Positions 28,462-36,959 of a DNA stretch of 64,000 nucleotides are shown in pieces. The notes below the pieces were generated by a model. It was not told the DNA's origin, did no database searches, and saw only the letters and a program-made list of their open reading frames with translations. The position numbers and the translations under genes were made by a program. Position 1 is the first letter of the stretch. Each line of letters begins with the position of its first letter. This DNA comes from a bacterium (GTDB lineage: Bacteria > CLD3 > SB21), in the NCBI GenBank assembly GCA_013360215.1, contig JABWCP010000008.1:110889-174888 (forward strand), read 5' to 3'.

Positions 28462-29784
28462 ATGAGCAAACGATTTGAAGAAAAACGCGAAGCCTTTGAG
28501 ATACTCAACAAGGAACTCAGTGATCTCATACCGCTGGAGCAGCGCGTTCAAAAAAAGGATAAATCGCCTCATGTGGTAGATCCGCACGCGCATCTGCCCA
28601 ACGATCCCTCCAAAAGCGATGCGACCGGCGCCGTACCCAAAGAGTGGCTGGACGAACAAGCCGCGTTGCACGAAAAATATAAATTAGTCGAGCGCGTTTA
28701 TAAGTTTTACCGCAACATCATACAGAATATGAGTTCGAGCATTATCTGTATGGATATGGCCGGCCACATCACCTTCCTCAACGCCAACGCCGCCAAAACA
28801 CTGGAATATCAGGTCGAAGAATTGCTTGGTCATCCGATGACGGACATCGTCGCGGAACCCGGCCGTGAATCCAAGATCATTGATCGTATGCTCATCGGTA
28901 ACAAACGTTTTGAAAGTAAAGAGGTCGGTCTGATTGCCAAGTCCGGCGCCGTTTTACCGATCGGATTCAGCACCGCGCCGCTCATCGAAAATCACGAACA
29001 AATCGGCGTGATTATTACGTTTCGTGATCTGACAGAAATGAATCTGATGCGCAAACAAGTCGAACGAATGGATCGTCTGGCGACTTTGGGTGAGTTGGCC
29101 ACCGGTATTGCGCATGAAGTGCGCAACCCGCTCGGCGGCATCAAAACAGCGGCTCAGGTGCTCGAAGAGTCCTTCGAAGACAACGACCGCCGATTAGAAT
29201 TGGTAAGCCGTATCGTGCGTGAGATTGATCGCGTCAACCACTTACTGACGGATTTTTTCAAATTTGCCAAACCCGTCAAACCGACCCGCGATCACTTTGA
29301 TGTCGAATCGTTGATTGACGGCGTTTATCTTTTACTTGCGGCGCAAATGAATTCTAAAAAGATTCGATTTAAGGAAGATTTTTCCTCGACATTACCCAAA
29401 GTGTACGCCGATCCGCATCAGACTGAACAAGTATTGATGAACATCATTTTGAATGCCGTCCAAGCCATGCCGCAAGGGGGAGATATCATCGTACGTACAT
29501 ACACGACGACCGTCGGGGAAAGCAAAAGCATGATTCATCATACGGATGAATTTTTTGATAAAAACATTCCGTTTGTGGCGATCGAGATCAGCGATACGGG
29601 AGTCGGGATTCCGCAGGAAAATATCGAGAAAATATTCAATCCCTTTTATACCACCAAACCCGACGGCATGGGCCTCGGGTTGTCTATTTGCAATCGTTTA
29701 CTCACCGAAAATAACGGAAATCTGCACGTGGAAAGCGCCGTCGGCAAAGGCACCAAGTTTGTCATCATGCTGCCGACGCGTTAA
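28462..29784 (+). CDS. PAS-domain sensor histidine kinase (NtrB-like)
   Basis: A soluble two-component kinase of 440 residues. An N-terminal charged region of about 70 residues leads into a PAS domain (about 88-190, MSSSIICMDMAGHITFLNAN to ITFRDLTEMNLM). The HisKA box has its phospho-accepting H218 in ATGIAHEVRNPLGG; the ATPase domain shows N and G boxes (QVLMNIILNAVQAMP, DTGVGIP, GMGLGLSIC). No membrane helix. No response regulator gene is adjacent, so it is an orphan kinase. It follows priA by 12 bases and overlaps the convergent DUF309 gene by 20 bases at its 3' end. Confidence 0.93.
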   Translation: MSKRFEEKREAFEILNKELSDLIPLEQRVQKKDKSPHVVDPHAHLPNDPSKSDATGAVPKEWLDEQAALHEKYKLVERVYKFYRNIIQNMSSSIICMDMAGHITFLNANAAKTLEYQVEELLGHPMTDIVAEPGRESKIIDRMLIGNKRFESKEVGLIAKSGAVLPIGFSTAPLIENHEQIGVIITFRDLTEMNLMRKQVERMDRLATLGELATGIAHEVRNPLGGIKTAAQVLEESFEDNDRRLELVSRIVREIDRVNHLLTDFFKFAKPVKPTRDHFDVESLIDGVYLLLAAQMNSKKIRFKEDFSSTLPKVYADPHQTEQVLMNIILNAVQAMPQGGDIIVRTYTTTVGESKSMIHHTDEFFDKNIPFVAIEISDTGVGIPQENIEKIFNPFYTTKPDGMGLGLSICNRLLTENNGNLHVESAVGKGTKFVIMLPTR

Positions 29785-30136
29785 AACGCAGCATCGGTAT
29801 GTGCGATTTTCGCATCCTATTAAAATCCGCTACCTCTCTGTAAAACACGATCAGATCATTGCGTATCGGGAGGTCGCTTGGCACACGCAATCCCGCATTC
29901 AATTTGACCAACCCTTTTTTCATCTGCAATTCATAACCGACCGCATTATTCCTGTCCAGATGATACAGCGCTACGGCGATATGGAGCACGCCTTGCAATA
30001 ATCGCTTAAGCGTTTCCTCATTCGTATCGCGCCAAAGCGTCTCGAGCGTTTCATGGCAGATGTAGAATTGTTTACGGTTAAACTCTTCTACCGCACGGAG
30101 CCATAACGCATGCTGCTTGAGGGTTAGCGGGTTCAA
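29765..30136 (-). CDS. DUF309 family protein
   Basis: A 123-residue all-helical protein of unknown function. The family signature is the block FNRKQFYICHETLETLWRDT, where F-x(2)-x-Q-F-Y-x-C-H-E-x-L-E-x-L-W holds candidate metal or substrate residues, followed by LLQGVLHIAVALYHL. The start is TTG at 30136, whose bases overlap the TGA stop of the CBS gene, implying translational coupling; no in-frame ATG lies before the conserved block. Its 3' end overlaps the kinase gene on the other strand by 20 bases. Confidence 0.8.
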   Translation of the reverse strand: MNPLTLKQHALWLRAVEEFNRKQFYICHETLETLWRDTNEETLKRLLQGVLHIAVALYHLDRNNAVGYELQMKKGLVKLNAGLRVPSDLPIRNDLIVFYREVADFNRMRKSHIPMLRFNASAA

Positions 30137-30579
30137 ACGGTGGCCGGCATATCGTGAATATACGCATTCATCATTTTGAGTTCGGCGTCTTTTTCTTCCA
30201 GATTGGTTTCAAGCAAATCGCGCACGGAGATCATACCGAGAAATTTTTCGCCTTCCACGACCGGCAAATGCCGCGAGTTAACGCGTTTCATACGTTCCAT
30301 GCATACATCGTAAGATTCACCGGCGGAAGCGACGGCGACGTTTTTTGTCATCACTGTCTCGATGGTCAGCGCGCGCGGATCCAGCCCTTGCAACACAACG
30401 CGTTTGAGCAAATCGCGTTCGGAAAACACGCCCCGAAGTCGCATCGTGGCGGAGCTGTCAACGATACAAATCGCACCGATGTTTTTGGAAGCCATCAGTT
30501 GGATCACATCAAACACGTTGGTACCTAATGTCACGGAATACGGTTCGCGCCCGGAGATAATAGCACTTACGGTTTTCAC
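30133..30579 (-). CDS. Tandem CBS-domain protein
   Basis: Two CBS domains (about residues 10-65 and 75-130) in 148 residues form one Bateman module, which usually binds adenine nucleotides or SAM. Visible blocks are VIQLMASKNIGAICIVD...GVFSERDLLKRV and VMTKNVAVASAGES...HLPVVEGEKFLGMISVRDLL. The start is GTG at 30579: an aaggagg ribosome binding site sits 5-6 bases before it, whereas the longer frame to 30657 has none. No enzyme domain is fused. It is upstream of, and overlaps, the DUF309 gene. Confidence 0.9.
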   Translation of the reverse strand: MKTVSAIISGREPYSVTLGTNVFDVIQLMASKNIGAICIVDSSATMRLRGVFSERDLLKRVVLQGLDPRALTIETVMTKNVAVASAGESYDVCMERMKRVNSRHLPVVEGEKFLGMISVRDLLETNLEEKDAELKMMNAYIHDMPATV

Positions 30580-30683
30580 GGCAACCTCCTTGGTTGGTTG
30601 CAAAAGACGGTTGTTTAAGAATAATGAGAAAGAAAGGCGGGTAAAATATAAACGCAAAAGCTGATGATGTCAATAAGCGCGCA

Positions 30684-31124
30684 TCAATCTTCCGTACGGG
30701 GAAACTCCATGGCCAGAAGGATAAACGATATGCCCCAAAGCCCCATACCTTGAACGTACGGCGCACCAAAAGCAAGAATACTGCAACCGAGTAACCCGAT
30801 CATTTCCGCAACGGCAAAAAGTAAAATTGAACGTTTGATCCGCTCCTGTTCGGCCGCTTTCGGATCATGCGAAAGTTCCGCGACGGTTATGTCTCTTTTT
30901 TGCCGAAGAAAAACAAAAGCCACGGCCGCACCGGCAGCGATGAACATAAAAATATAATGCATAGGAAAAGGCAATGAGGACAAACTCTCATTTTCTTTTT
31001 CACCCAAAGTCGGAAGAATCACCAGATGCACTACCGCCACAAAAACAAACAACGAAAATATCACTGCACCCCAAATGATACGCAGAATAGGGAGTTTGGT
31101 GTTGGGTGGGTTGATTTCACTCAT
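30684..31124 (-). CDS. Four-helix membrane protein, unknown family
   Basis: 146 residues with four predicted membrane helices (about 13-38, 55-72, 100-117 and 120-138) and a cytoplasmic acidic loop (AELSHDPKAAEQERIKRS) between the second and third. A GGAG ribosome binding site lies 7 bases before ATG 31124. It sits upstream of the CBS gene on the same strand, with a gap of about 100 bases. No motif that names a transporter or enzyme is visible. Confidence 0.65.
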   Translation of the reverse strand: MSEINPPNTKLPILRIIWGAVIFSLFVFVAVVHLVILPTLGEKENESLSSLPFPMHYIFMFIAAGAAVAFVFLRQKRDITVAELSHDPKAAEQERIKRSILLFAVAEMIGLLGCSILAFGAPYVQGMGLWGISFILLAMEFPRTED

Positions 31125-31537
31125 GGTTATCTCCGTTACAACTTTTGTTGTTTTGATGCCGAATTATATACCCCTCCGCTTGTAGCATGGTAATGCATTG
31201 CTTTTGATGTTGTTTTATGTTTTCAACACTTTCCCGAGATTGATCTTTCCAGCAATCCGAGTATATTAAAAAAATAAATAGCCTGTCATAGTCGACAAGT
31301 TGTAACATCAGCTTCCGTTAGTCTTACGGCTTTTATTTTACGGGTTTGTCTATGCGCGCTGATTGTATTTTTTTAATCTTGTTTAGCAAAAAAAGTTTTA
31401 ACTGCATACCCATCCATGGTTTTTTAATTACCCTGTGGACTTTTCATAATACCTATTGATTGAGGTTCAGTACTTGCAAAAGCGGATAATATAAAACTTT
31501 AGCAAACGTCTAAAAAATACTTGTTCTTAAGCTTGTG

Positions 31538-32470
31538 TTAAAGTCCGATATCAATTCTCAATTGCTTTAAATTTAATTCGGCAGAGTACAACTCGCCAAC
31601 TAAATCGTTTGCTATAAATTTATATCTATCTTGATATTCCGTAAATGAGTTAATGACCTGAGAGTATTTCTTTGAGTCATTTGCAATTACATATAATCCA
31701 ACATTTGAATAATCCATTAATGTTGCCATTCTGCCAACACCGCTCCAAACCCCCGTCGACAACTCAACTTCAAAAGCATATTCAGGAATATAATTATTAC
31801 CTCTAGTTTTAAACCAAATGACATCAATTTGTCTTAATAAATCATAGTCTGAAAATTGTAACTCGGGACAAGTCTTAAGAGTTGAAACTTCTTCAAGATT
31901 CTTGTCGTTAAATTTTCTGGATTTATCTGGGCAAAATGTCTGGTACCCCCTTATATTTCCGATTTCTAATAAGCGGCCTTGTAATACCGAATGCAAACTT
32001 TCCTCAACAGTTTTAGGCTTCTCATTTTCATCAAACTTTGGTGGTGATAGAAGTAGATCCCAATTATTGATGAAAGTTTTACATTCAAGCCTATTAGACC
32101 TCCCCGATAATACTATATTCAGGTCTTGGTCAATGTTGATTTTATATTCTCCATTTCTATCGTGACTAATTTGGTGAAGGTGATTGAAAAGTAATTTTGC
32201 AGGAATAATAACTATTCTTTCTATTGAGCCACAAATAAAAGCAATGAATGGGTTTTCTAGATTAGCTATTTCTTCAACTGTTATATAGTTAATTCCAAAA
32301 AAATATCGCTTATTACCATCTGAAGATGCCCTTACTAAAACATTCGCGTCTCCAATCTTGTACGTCCTTGATTTCAAAACTTTAATTAATTCAACATTTG
32401 CATTAAACTGCTTTGCCATTCTTAAAAATGAATTCGCCAATAAGTCTGATGGAGAAATCTTTTTACCCAT
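31538..32470 (-). CDS. Putative restriction-like nuclease beside a half methyltransferase
   Basis: 310 residues, last gene of a tight cluster. A PD-(D/E)xK-like core is visible late in the chain: D in LRQIDVIWFKTRG, then EYAFEVELSTGVWSGVGRMA, giving D...E-x-E where most relatives have E-x-K, followed by a LYVIANDSKKYSQVI strand-helix. Proteins with a FEVE-S-T core next to DNA methylases are known as restriction-type enzymes of uncertain specificity. Basic N-terminus (MGKKIS). It overlaps the small upstream gene by 8 bases. Activity is inference. Confidence 0.5.
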   Translation of the reverse strand: MGKKISPSDLLANSFLRMAKQFNANVELIKVLKSRTYKIGDANVLVRASSDGNKRYFFGINYITVEEIANLENPFIAFICGSIERIVIIPAKLLFNHLHQISHDRNGEYKINIDQDLNIVLSGRSNRLECKTFINNWDLLLSPPKFDENEKPKTVEESLHSVLQGRLLEIGNIRGYQTFCPDKSRKFNDKNLEEVSTLKTCPELQFSDYDLLRQIDVIWFKTRGNNYIPEYAFEVELSTGVWSGVGRMATLMDYSNVGLYVIANDSKKYSQVINSFTEYQDRYKFIANDLVGELYSAELNLKQLRIDIGL

Positions 32471-32732
32471 TATTGCTTTTATCCATTATTTCTAAGAAAA
32501 CACCGTAATATATGTATCTTAAATTTTCACCTGCACCAAACTCAAGAAGTTTTTTCGCTTTTGTGTACTCTTCTTCGTTCATTTCCCTACCTAAATAATG
32601 AAGCGCTTCTTCACGCAAATCTTCTTTTGTAATTCTAAATAGAACTTCGTTATCTGCTTCCATAAAAATTTCAGTGATTTCGAGATTTTGTGATTTCGAG
32701 ATTTTGTGATTTTGTGATTTCGAATCAAACAC
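32463..32732 (-). CDS. Small acidic protein within a half-methyltransferase/nuclease cluster
   Basis: The extent given starts at GTG 32732, which overlaps the methylase stop by 8 bases (89 residues). ATG 32663 (MEADNEVLF, 66 residues) is the alternative. The part between the two starts is low-complexity (QNHKISKSQNLEI), produced by 16-base tandem repeats, so the 66-residue form is probably the functional core. The core is helical and charged (ITKEDLREEALHYLGREMNEEEY). I do not recognise it. It overlaps the nuclease start by 8 bases, so expression is coupled. Confidence 0.5.
   Translation of the reverse strand: MFDSKSQNHKISKSQNLEITEIFMEADNEVLFRITKEDLREEALHYLGREMNEEEYTKAKKLLEFGAGENLRYIYYGVFLEIMDKSNNG
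32678..32726. repeat. 16-base tandem repeat at the methyltransferase/small-gene junction
   Basis: tttcgagattttgtga occurs twice in direct succession (32678-32693 and 32694-32709), then a half unit ttttgtga (32710-32717) and tttcgaatc. It covers the end of the half methyltransferase and the first codons of the next open frame. Confidence 0.85.
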
Positions 32733-33261
32733 TAACCAAATCGTACTTCATGAGTTTACTATTCGATATAAGCGAATTAAACAATGAAACGTCTATACCG
32801 ACAGCATGCATGCCTTGCTCCGAGCTTTGAACAAGTGTTGTCCCACTACCGCAAAACGGATCAAGAATCACATCGCCTTCCTTGAAGTAAGTTCGCTTTT
32901 TGAAATTATCCGTATGTTTGTCAATAAAGTATTCTACAAGTTGCGGTATAAATTTTCCTTTATAGGGATGCAACCTGTGAACGTGTTTAGTCGTTTCTGA
33001 TTCTTTGTATTGATCAAATGATAATGCCCAATTTAGATCGGAACCCAAATGATTTTTCCATGAATTTTCGCGATTCCTTTTAAATTCACTATAATAGCTT
33101 ATAAGTTCTTCCCGAGAAATAAGCGTAGATCCGTTTTCACCGATTTTTTTTATACGCCCGTATTGAATCAAATAAGCGATATTAGATGTAGATACATCCT
33201 TTCCTGTATACTCTGTAGCCCAATGACTAGCTTCTTTTATTGTAAACAATTTATCTTTCAT
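32725..33261 (-). CDS. Truncated DNA methyltransferase with N-terminal HTH (motif X-I half only)
   Basis: From ATG 33261 (GTG 33282 is possible) it has 178 residues. Residues 1-58 form a MerR/excisionase-type helix-turn-helix (FTIKEASHWA...STLISREELISYY). Residues 92-160 are the start of an amino-methylase: HVHRLHPYKGKFIPQLVEYF and the SAM motif I D134-PFCGSGTT. The chain stops 38 residues after motif I; the catalytic SPPY/DPPY motif IV and everything after it are missing, and no second half occurs nearby. It is either a decayed methylase or half of a split enzyme whose partner lies elsewhere. First gene of a three-gene cluster, immediately behind smpB. Confidence 0.7.
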   Translation of the reverse strand: MKDKLFTIKEASHWATEYTGKDVSTSNIAYLIQYGRIKKIGENGSTLISREELISYYSEFKRNRENSWKNHLGSDLNWALSFDQYKESETTKHVHRLHPYKGKFIPQLVEYFIDKHTDNFKKRTYFKEGDVILDPFCGSGTTLVQSSEQGMHAVGIDVSLFNSLISNSKLMKYDLVSV

Positions 33262-33281
33262 ACATGTCCGTTTATTTGCCA

Positions 33282-33761
33282 CTACCTTACTTTATATTCG
33301 CGTTGTTCGGTACGCTTCTGATCTTTTTTCGCTATGGCTTCACGTTTATCGTACAGTTTTTTTCCGCGTGCTACGGCAAGCTGGACTTTGATGCGGTTAC
33401 GCTCGTTGAAATAAACCGACAGCGGTACCAGTGTCATGCCCTTTTCCTGGACTTGCCGTTCGAGTTTACGAATCTGCACCCGATGCAAAAGTAGTTTACG
33501 CGGACGGTATTCTTCATGATTATTGTAGTTGGCTTGTTTGTATTCGGGAATGTGCATGTGATATAATATGACTTCACCGTTTTCGATGCGCGCATGGCAG
33601 TCCTGAATATTGATTTTACCTTCCCGTAAAACCTTGACCTCACTCCCGGTCAGCGCAATACCTGCTTCCAGTGTATCAATAATTTCAAATTCAAATCGCG
33701 CTTTGCGATTGGTCGCAATAGATTTGTATTCGTATTTCTTTTTTTCCGTTGCCGTCGCCAT
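33282..33761 (-). CDS. smpB: SsrA-binding protein SmpB
   Basis: Binds tmRNA and brings it to stalled ribosomes for trans-translation. Of 159 residues, the oligonucleotide-binding barrel spans about 8-125: ATNRKARFEFEIIDTLEAGI, LTGSEVKVLREGKINIQDCH and ARIENGEVILYHMHIPEYK. The basic C-terminal tail (KLYDKREAIAKKDQKRTEQR) enters the ribosomal A site. It sits 3 bases after the glycosyltransferase gene, in the operon that starts at xseB. The tmRNA gene itself is not seen in this window. Confidence 0.97.
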   Translation of the reverse strand: MATATEKKKYEYKSIATNRKARFEFEIIDTLEAGIALTGSEVKVLREGKINIQDCHARIENGEVILYHMHIPEYKQANYNNHEEYRPRKLLLHRVQIRKLERQVQEKGMTLVPLSVYFNERNRIKVQLAVARGKKLYDKREAIAKKDQKRTEQREYKVR

Positions 33762-33764
33762 AGA

Positions 33765-34706
33765 TTATTCGATCCGTTCTTTGACGGGCACTTCCTTCTG
33801 ACGGTTAAAATTATGAACGAGCATTTCGCCGATCAGACCGGTGGATATGATCTGAAATCCGATCATAATCAGAAGAATGCCCAAAAATAAAATCGGACGC
33901 TGACCTATGGGCGTACCCAAAAACCAATCAAGCGACAAATAACCGCAAATGCCGAGCCCGGCTAAAAGTGATAGCGATCCAAAAAAACCAAAAAAATGCA
34001 AAGGGCGTTTGACGTAGCGCGTCAAAAATACGACCGTGATCAGATCGAGAAATCCTTTGAGAAAACGTGATAATCCGAACTTGCTTTGACCATATTTGCG
34101 CGGATGATGATGCACGACGATTTCCGTGATGCGACGATAACCTTCCCATTTTGCCAAAACCGGTATGTAACGGTGCAATTCGCCGTACAAATTGACATCC
34201 TTGACCACTTCGCGCCGATATGCCTTGAGGCCACAGTTGAAATCATGCAAACGAATTCCACTCATCACGCGGGTCACAAAATTAAAAAAACGCGACGGAA
34301 TGGTTTTGGAAACCGGATCATGACGCACCTTTTTCCAACCGGAAACTAAATCGTTCCCGTCCTGAAGTTTATTAACCAGATGAGGTATTTCTTCCGGATC
34401 ATCCTGCAGATCGGCATCCATCGTGATCACATACGTACCCGTCGCCATTTTGAACCCCTCGGACAAAGCCGTAGATTTTCCGAAGTTTTTTCTAAATCGC
34501 AATGCTTTGACGGCGGCGTACTGTTGTTTGAGTTTTTGAATCACGGTATACGAATTATCCGTGCTGCCGTCATCGACGAAAATGATTTCATACACCACAC
34601 CCATGCGGGTCGCGACGGTATGAATTTTTTCCGTGAGTTCGGGCAAAGATTCTTCTTCATTAAATAGCGGTATGACAACGCTAATGGAATAGTTGGAATC
34701 GGTCAC
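33765..34706 (-). CDS. Family 2 glycosyltransferase, polyprenyl-phosphate sugar type (GtrB/DPMS-like)
   Basis: Probably transfers a sugar from a nucleotide donor to a lipid phosphate carrier on the inner membrane. 313 residues. The GT-A fold start is VVIPLFNEEESLPEL, with DDGSTDNS and the metal-binding DADLQDDP (DxD) motif. Further blocks are GWKKVRHDP and the basic NCGLKAYRREV region. Two membrane helices close the chain (about 232-256 and 265-290), as in GtrB-type enzymes. It lies 12 bases after the DUF4292 gene and 3 before smpB. Confidence 0.92.
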   Translation of the reverse strand: MTDSNYSISVVIPLFNEEESLPELTEKIHTVATRMGVVYEIIFVDDGSTDNSYTVIQKLKQQYAAVKALRFRKNFGKSTALSEGFKMATGTYVITMDADLQDDPEEIPHLVNKLQDGNDLVSGWKKVRHDPVSKTIPSRFFNFVTRVMSGIRLHDFNCGLKAYRREVVKDVNLYGELHRYIPVLAKWEGYRRITEIVVHHHPRKYGQSKFGLSRFLKGFLDLITVVFLTRYVKRPLHFFGFFGSLSLLAGLGICGYLSLDWFLGTPIGQRPILFLGILLIMIGFQIISTGLIGEMLVHNFNRQKEVPVKERIE

Positions 34707-34718
34707 GCGGGTATCCTG

Positions 34719-35540
34719 TTATTGCATCTCCACGATATCTATGTCGCGGGGATATTTGATTTTAAATATACTGCTGTTAAAAGATTCATTGACCGTACGC
34801 ATATCAAAAAACAAGCTCAAAAGATCTTGTTCACGCGGTCGCACGAGACGAACGTACTTAGGAAAATATCGCCCGTCAATTTTTTGAAACCGCGAAAATT
34901 CGCGCTCGACGGATACATCGCCGGTCGAATCGTAATCCACGATACGGCTGACGGCAAATTGGGCGTACGGATCAAACCATATTTTACGATGGCCTTCGCC
35001 GGTAGTAAACTGCATAACAAAATAAGTATCATCCGCCGAAAATTCGCGCAGACGCACCAGCTCGGATTCCGGCACGCGCGGTAATCCGACCAAAAGCTCA
35101 ACAAGTTCCTCATAATTGACATTGTAATCAAACGTGCGCCGAATCGCCGACGCACTGGTTTTGCCGATAATGACTTGTTTGTTGATAATATTATACACCA
35201 CAAACGATTCCCGATTGAGCGACGCCTTGACGCCGTCTATACCGAGCATGCCTTCGATTTTGATATACACCGAATCCGGTAAACGAATAGCGATCTGCGC
35301 CGTAAACTGTCCGCCGCTCTTGGGCGATTCGACATTCATCGTAGCCACCGATTTGATATGACGAATCTTAGCCGCATTTTCATTGCATCGGCGAAGAACT
35401 TCCAACGGATTGACGGACGTAATATCCACAGGTTGGCGAATCACTTCTTTGGGTGCGCCGCATCCGCTAAATAGGATCAAAGCTATTAAACCAAAGAAAA
35501 CCAAAAAAAATGTACGATGATGTTCAGTGCGATAGTGCAT
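34719..35540 (-). CDS. DUF4292 lipoprotein (LolA/LppM-like envelope protein)
   Basis: 273 residues with a lipoprotein signal (LIALILFSGCGAP, lipid site Cys27). The mature part shows the DUF4292 pattern: CNENAAKIRHIKSVATMNVE, then FTAQIAIRLPDSVYIKIEG, GKTSASAIRRTFD and the LPRVPESE region. The family is typical of Bacteroidota-like genomes and is thought to share the LolA/LolB half-barrel that binds lipid chains, so lipoprotein trafficking is one idea. Its start overlaps the TPR lipoprotein gene by 17 bases, so the two are coupled. Confidence 0.8.
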   Translation of the reverse strand: MHYRTEHHRTFFLVFFGLIALILFSGCGAPKEVIRQPVDITSVNPLEVLRRCNENAAKIRHIKSVATMNVESPKSGGQFTAQIAIRLPDSVYIKIEGMLGIDGVKASLNRESFVVYNIINKQVIIGKTSASAIRRTFDYNVNYEELVELLVGLPRVPESELVRLREFSADDTYFVMQFTTGEGHRKIWFDPYAQFAVSRIVDYDSTGDVSVEREFSRFQKIDGRYFPKYVRLVRPREQDLLSLFFDMRTVNESFNSSIFKIKYPRDIDIVEMQ

Positions 35541-36915
35541 TTATTTTTTCCGTGAGCATAGAATTATCAGGATTGATCGTAAGCGCTTTTTGAAAAGCCG
35601 ATAACGCGTCTTTGGTATTTCCCAATTTATGATGAATTTCGCCCAGATGCGTCCATACTTCTTCACTGTTGGGATGAACTGCAACAGCGCGCTGCGTATA
35701 GATAAGCGCTTGGGCATACTCTTCTTGTTGAAACAAAACCCAACCCATCGTGTCCAAATAATGACCGTTGTCGGGCGCTTTTTTGAGCGCTTTTTCGATC
35801 ATTTGCCGCGCTTTCTCCAACCGGGTTCTGCGTTCAGCCAAACTGTAACTGTAATTATTAAGTATCACTTCGTTGTTCGGTTCAAAAACAAGAATGCGTT
35901 CGAATACGCTATCCGATTGAGTGAACCGCTTTTGATTCTGATAAATCGGCGCCAGAAGATTCATCGTCAGTAAATCGCGGCCATTGATCATGGATGCGCG
36001 CTCCAGTACATCCAACGCTTCGACGGAACGTTTGAGCTGCACCAAGGCAAAACCTAACGAGCGAAGAAAATCAAAATTATTAGGCTGCAGCCGGTCCGCA
36101 TGACGAAAAGCGCGTACGGCTTTTTCATAATTACCGCTCTGGATAGACAGCAGTCCGACACTGGCATGCACCTGGAGATTGTCTTCTTGAAGCTCGGCAA
36201 GCGATTCGTAAATTTCGATCGCTTTAGGAATTTCTTTATTAAAACGGTATGCCATGGCCAGCGCCGATAGTATTTCCGTATTATTGGGATCGCTGCTGCG
36301 TGCCCTGTGATATACATCCACGGCCTTATCGTACGCACGGGAGCGCATGTAGATTTCACCCAGTTTCAATGAAAGCAGCGTATTCGCGCCGATAACGTCC
36401 AGCAACCTTGCGTAATGTACCGCCGCTTCTTTGGCTTTGCCTTGCACTTCGTATATCGTGATGAGCCGGTAATGCGCATCAATATTCGATGGATACCTCC
36501 GGCTCAGCAGTTCTAATGTTTGAATGGCTTTATCAAAATTATGCTGACGGATATGAATGTCCGCCAAAACTTCCAGTGCATCCGGATTAAAAGGATCTTT
36601 GATCAGCACGCGCTGAACAAGTACTAGCGCTTCATCGTAACGCCCGAGTTCCAAATAATCTTCCGCCAGCGCGTTGGATACGGGTAATGCATTGCTGTCG
36701 CTGAGAAGAGCAAAGCGGTAGTGCATTTCGGCTTCGCCAAATTCGCCGGACATATCGGCAATCAATGCATCCACTAAATGCTGAACGGCCACCGGCTTGT
36801 ATGCATCGTAACGCGAATCCTGTGTACCGATCTGCGAATGCATACGCGAACCACAACTCCAAAGGAGCGGCAAAATCAAAAGAAAGACAGATGTCTTATA
36901 AATACGGTGTCGCAT
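35524..36915 (-). CDS. TPR-repeat lipoprotein
   Basis: ATG 36915 (MRHRIYKTSVFLLILPLLWSC, lipid site Cys21). The 463 residues hold about ten tetratricopeptide repeats from residue 50 to the end, such as YDEALVLVQRVLIKDPFNPDALEV (shown only in part by YDEALVLV and NPDALE). TPR lipoproteins scaffold envelope complexes. The arrangement TPR protein followed by DUF4292 and glycosyltransferase or smpB genes suggests an envelope assembly unit. The longer frame to 36945 adds ten residues before the signal and is less likely. Confidence 0.88.
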   Translation of the reverse strand: MRHRIYKTSVFLLILPLLWSCGSRMHSQIGTQDSRYDAYKPVAVQHLVDALIADMSGEFGEAEMHYRFALLSDSNALPVSNALAEDYLELGRYDEALVLVQRVLIKDPFNPDALEVLADIHIRQHNFDKAIQTLELLSRRYPSNIDAHYRLITIYEVQGKAKEAAVHYARLLDVIGANTLLSLKLGEIYMRSRAYDKAVDVYHRARSSDPNNTEILSALAMAYRFNKEIPKAIEIYESLAELQEDNLQVHASVGLLSIQSGNYEKAVRAFRHADRLQPNNFDFLRSLGFALVQLKRSVEALDVLERASMINGRDLLTMNLLAPIYQNQKRFTQSDSVFERILVFEPNNEVILNNYSYSLAERRTRLEKARQMIEKALKKAPDNGHYLDTMGWVLFQQEEYAQALIYTQRAVAVHPNSEEVWTHLGEIHHKLGNTKDALSAFQKALTINPDNSMLTEKINALSH

Positions 36916-36959
36916 AAAAACAGATCGTGTTATAAACAAATACATTGGTCGGAATTTTT

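Noticed and set aside
31117-31308. 63-residue minus-strand open frame overlapping the four-helix membrane protein gene
   Set aside because: No family resemblance, no good ribosome binding site and AT-driven composition. It could be a short leader but nothing supports it.
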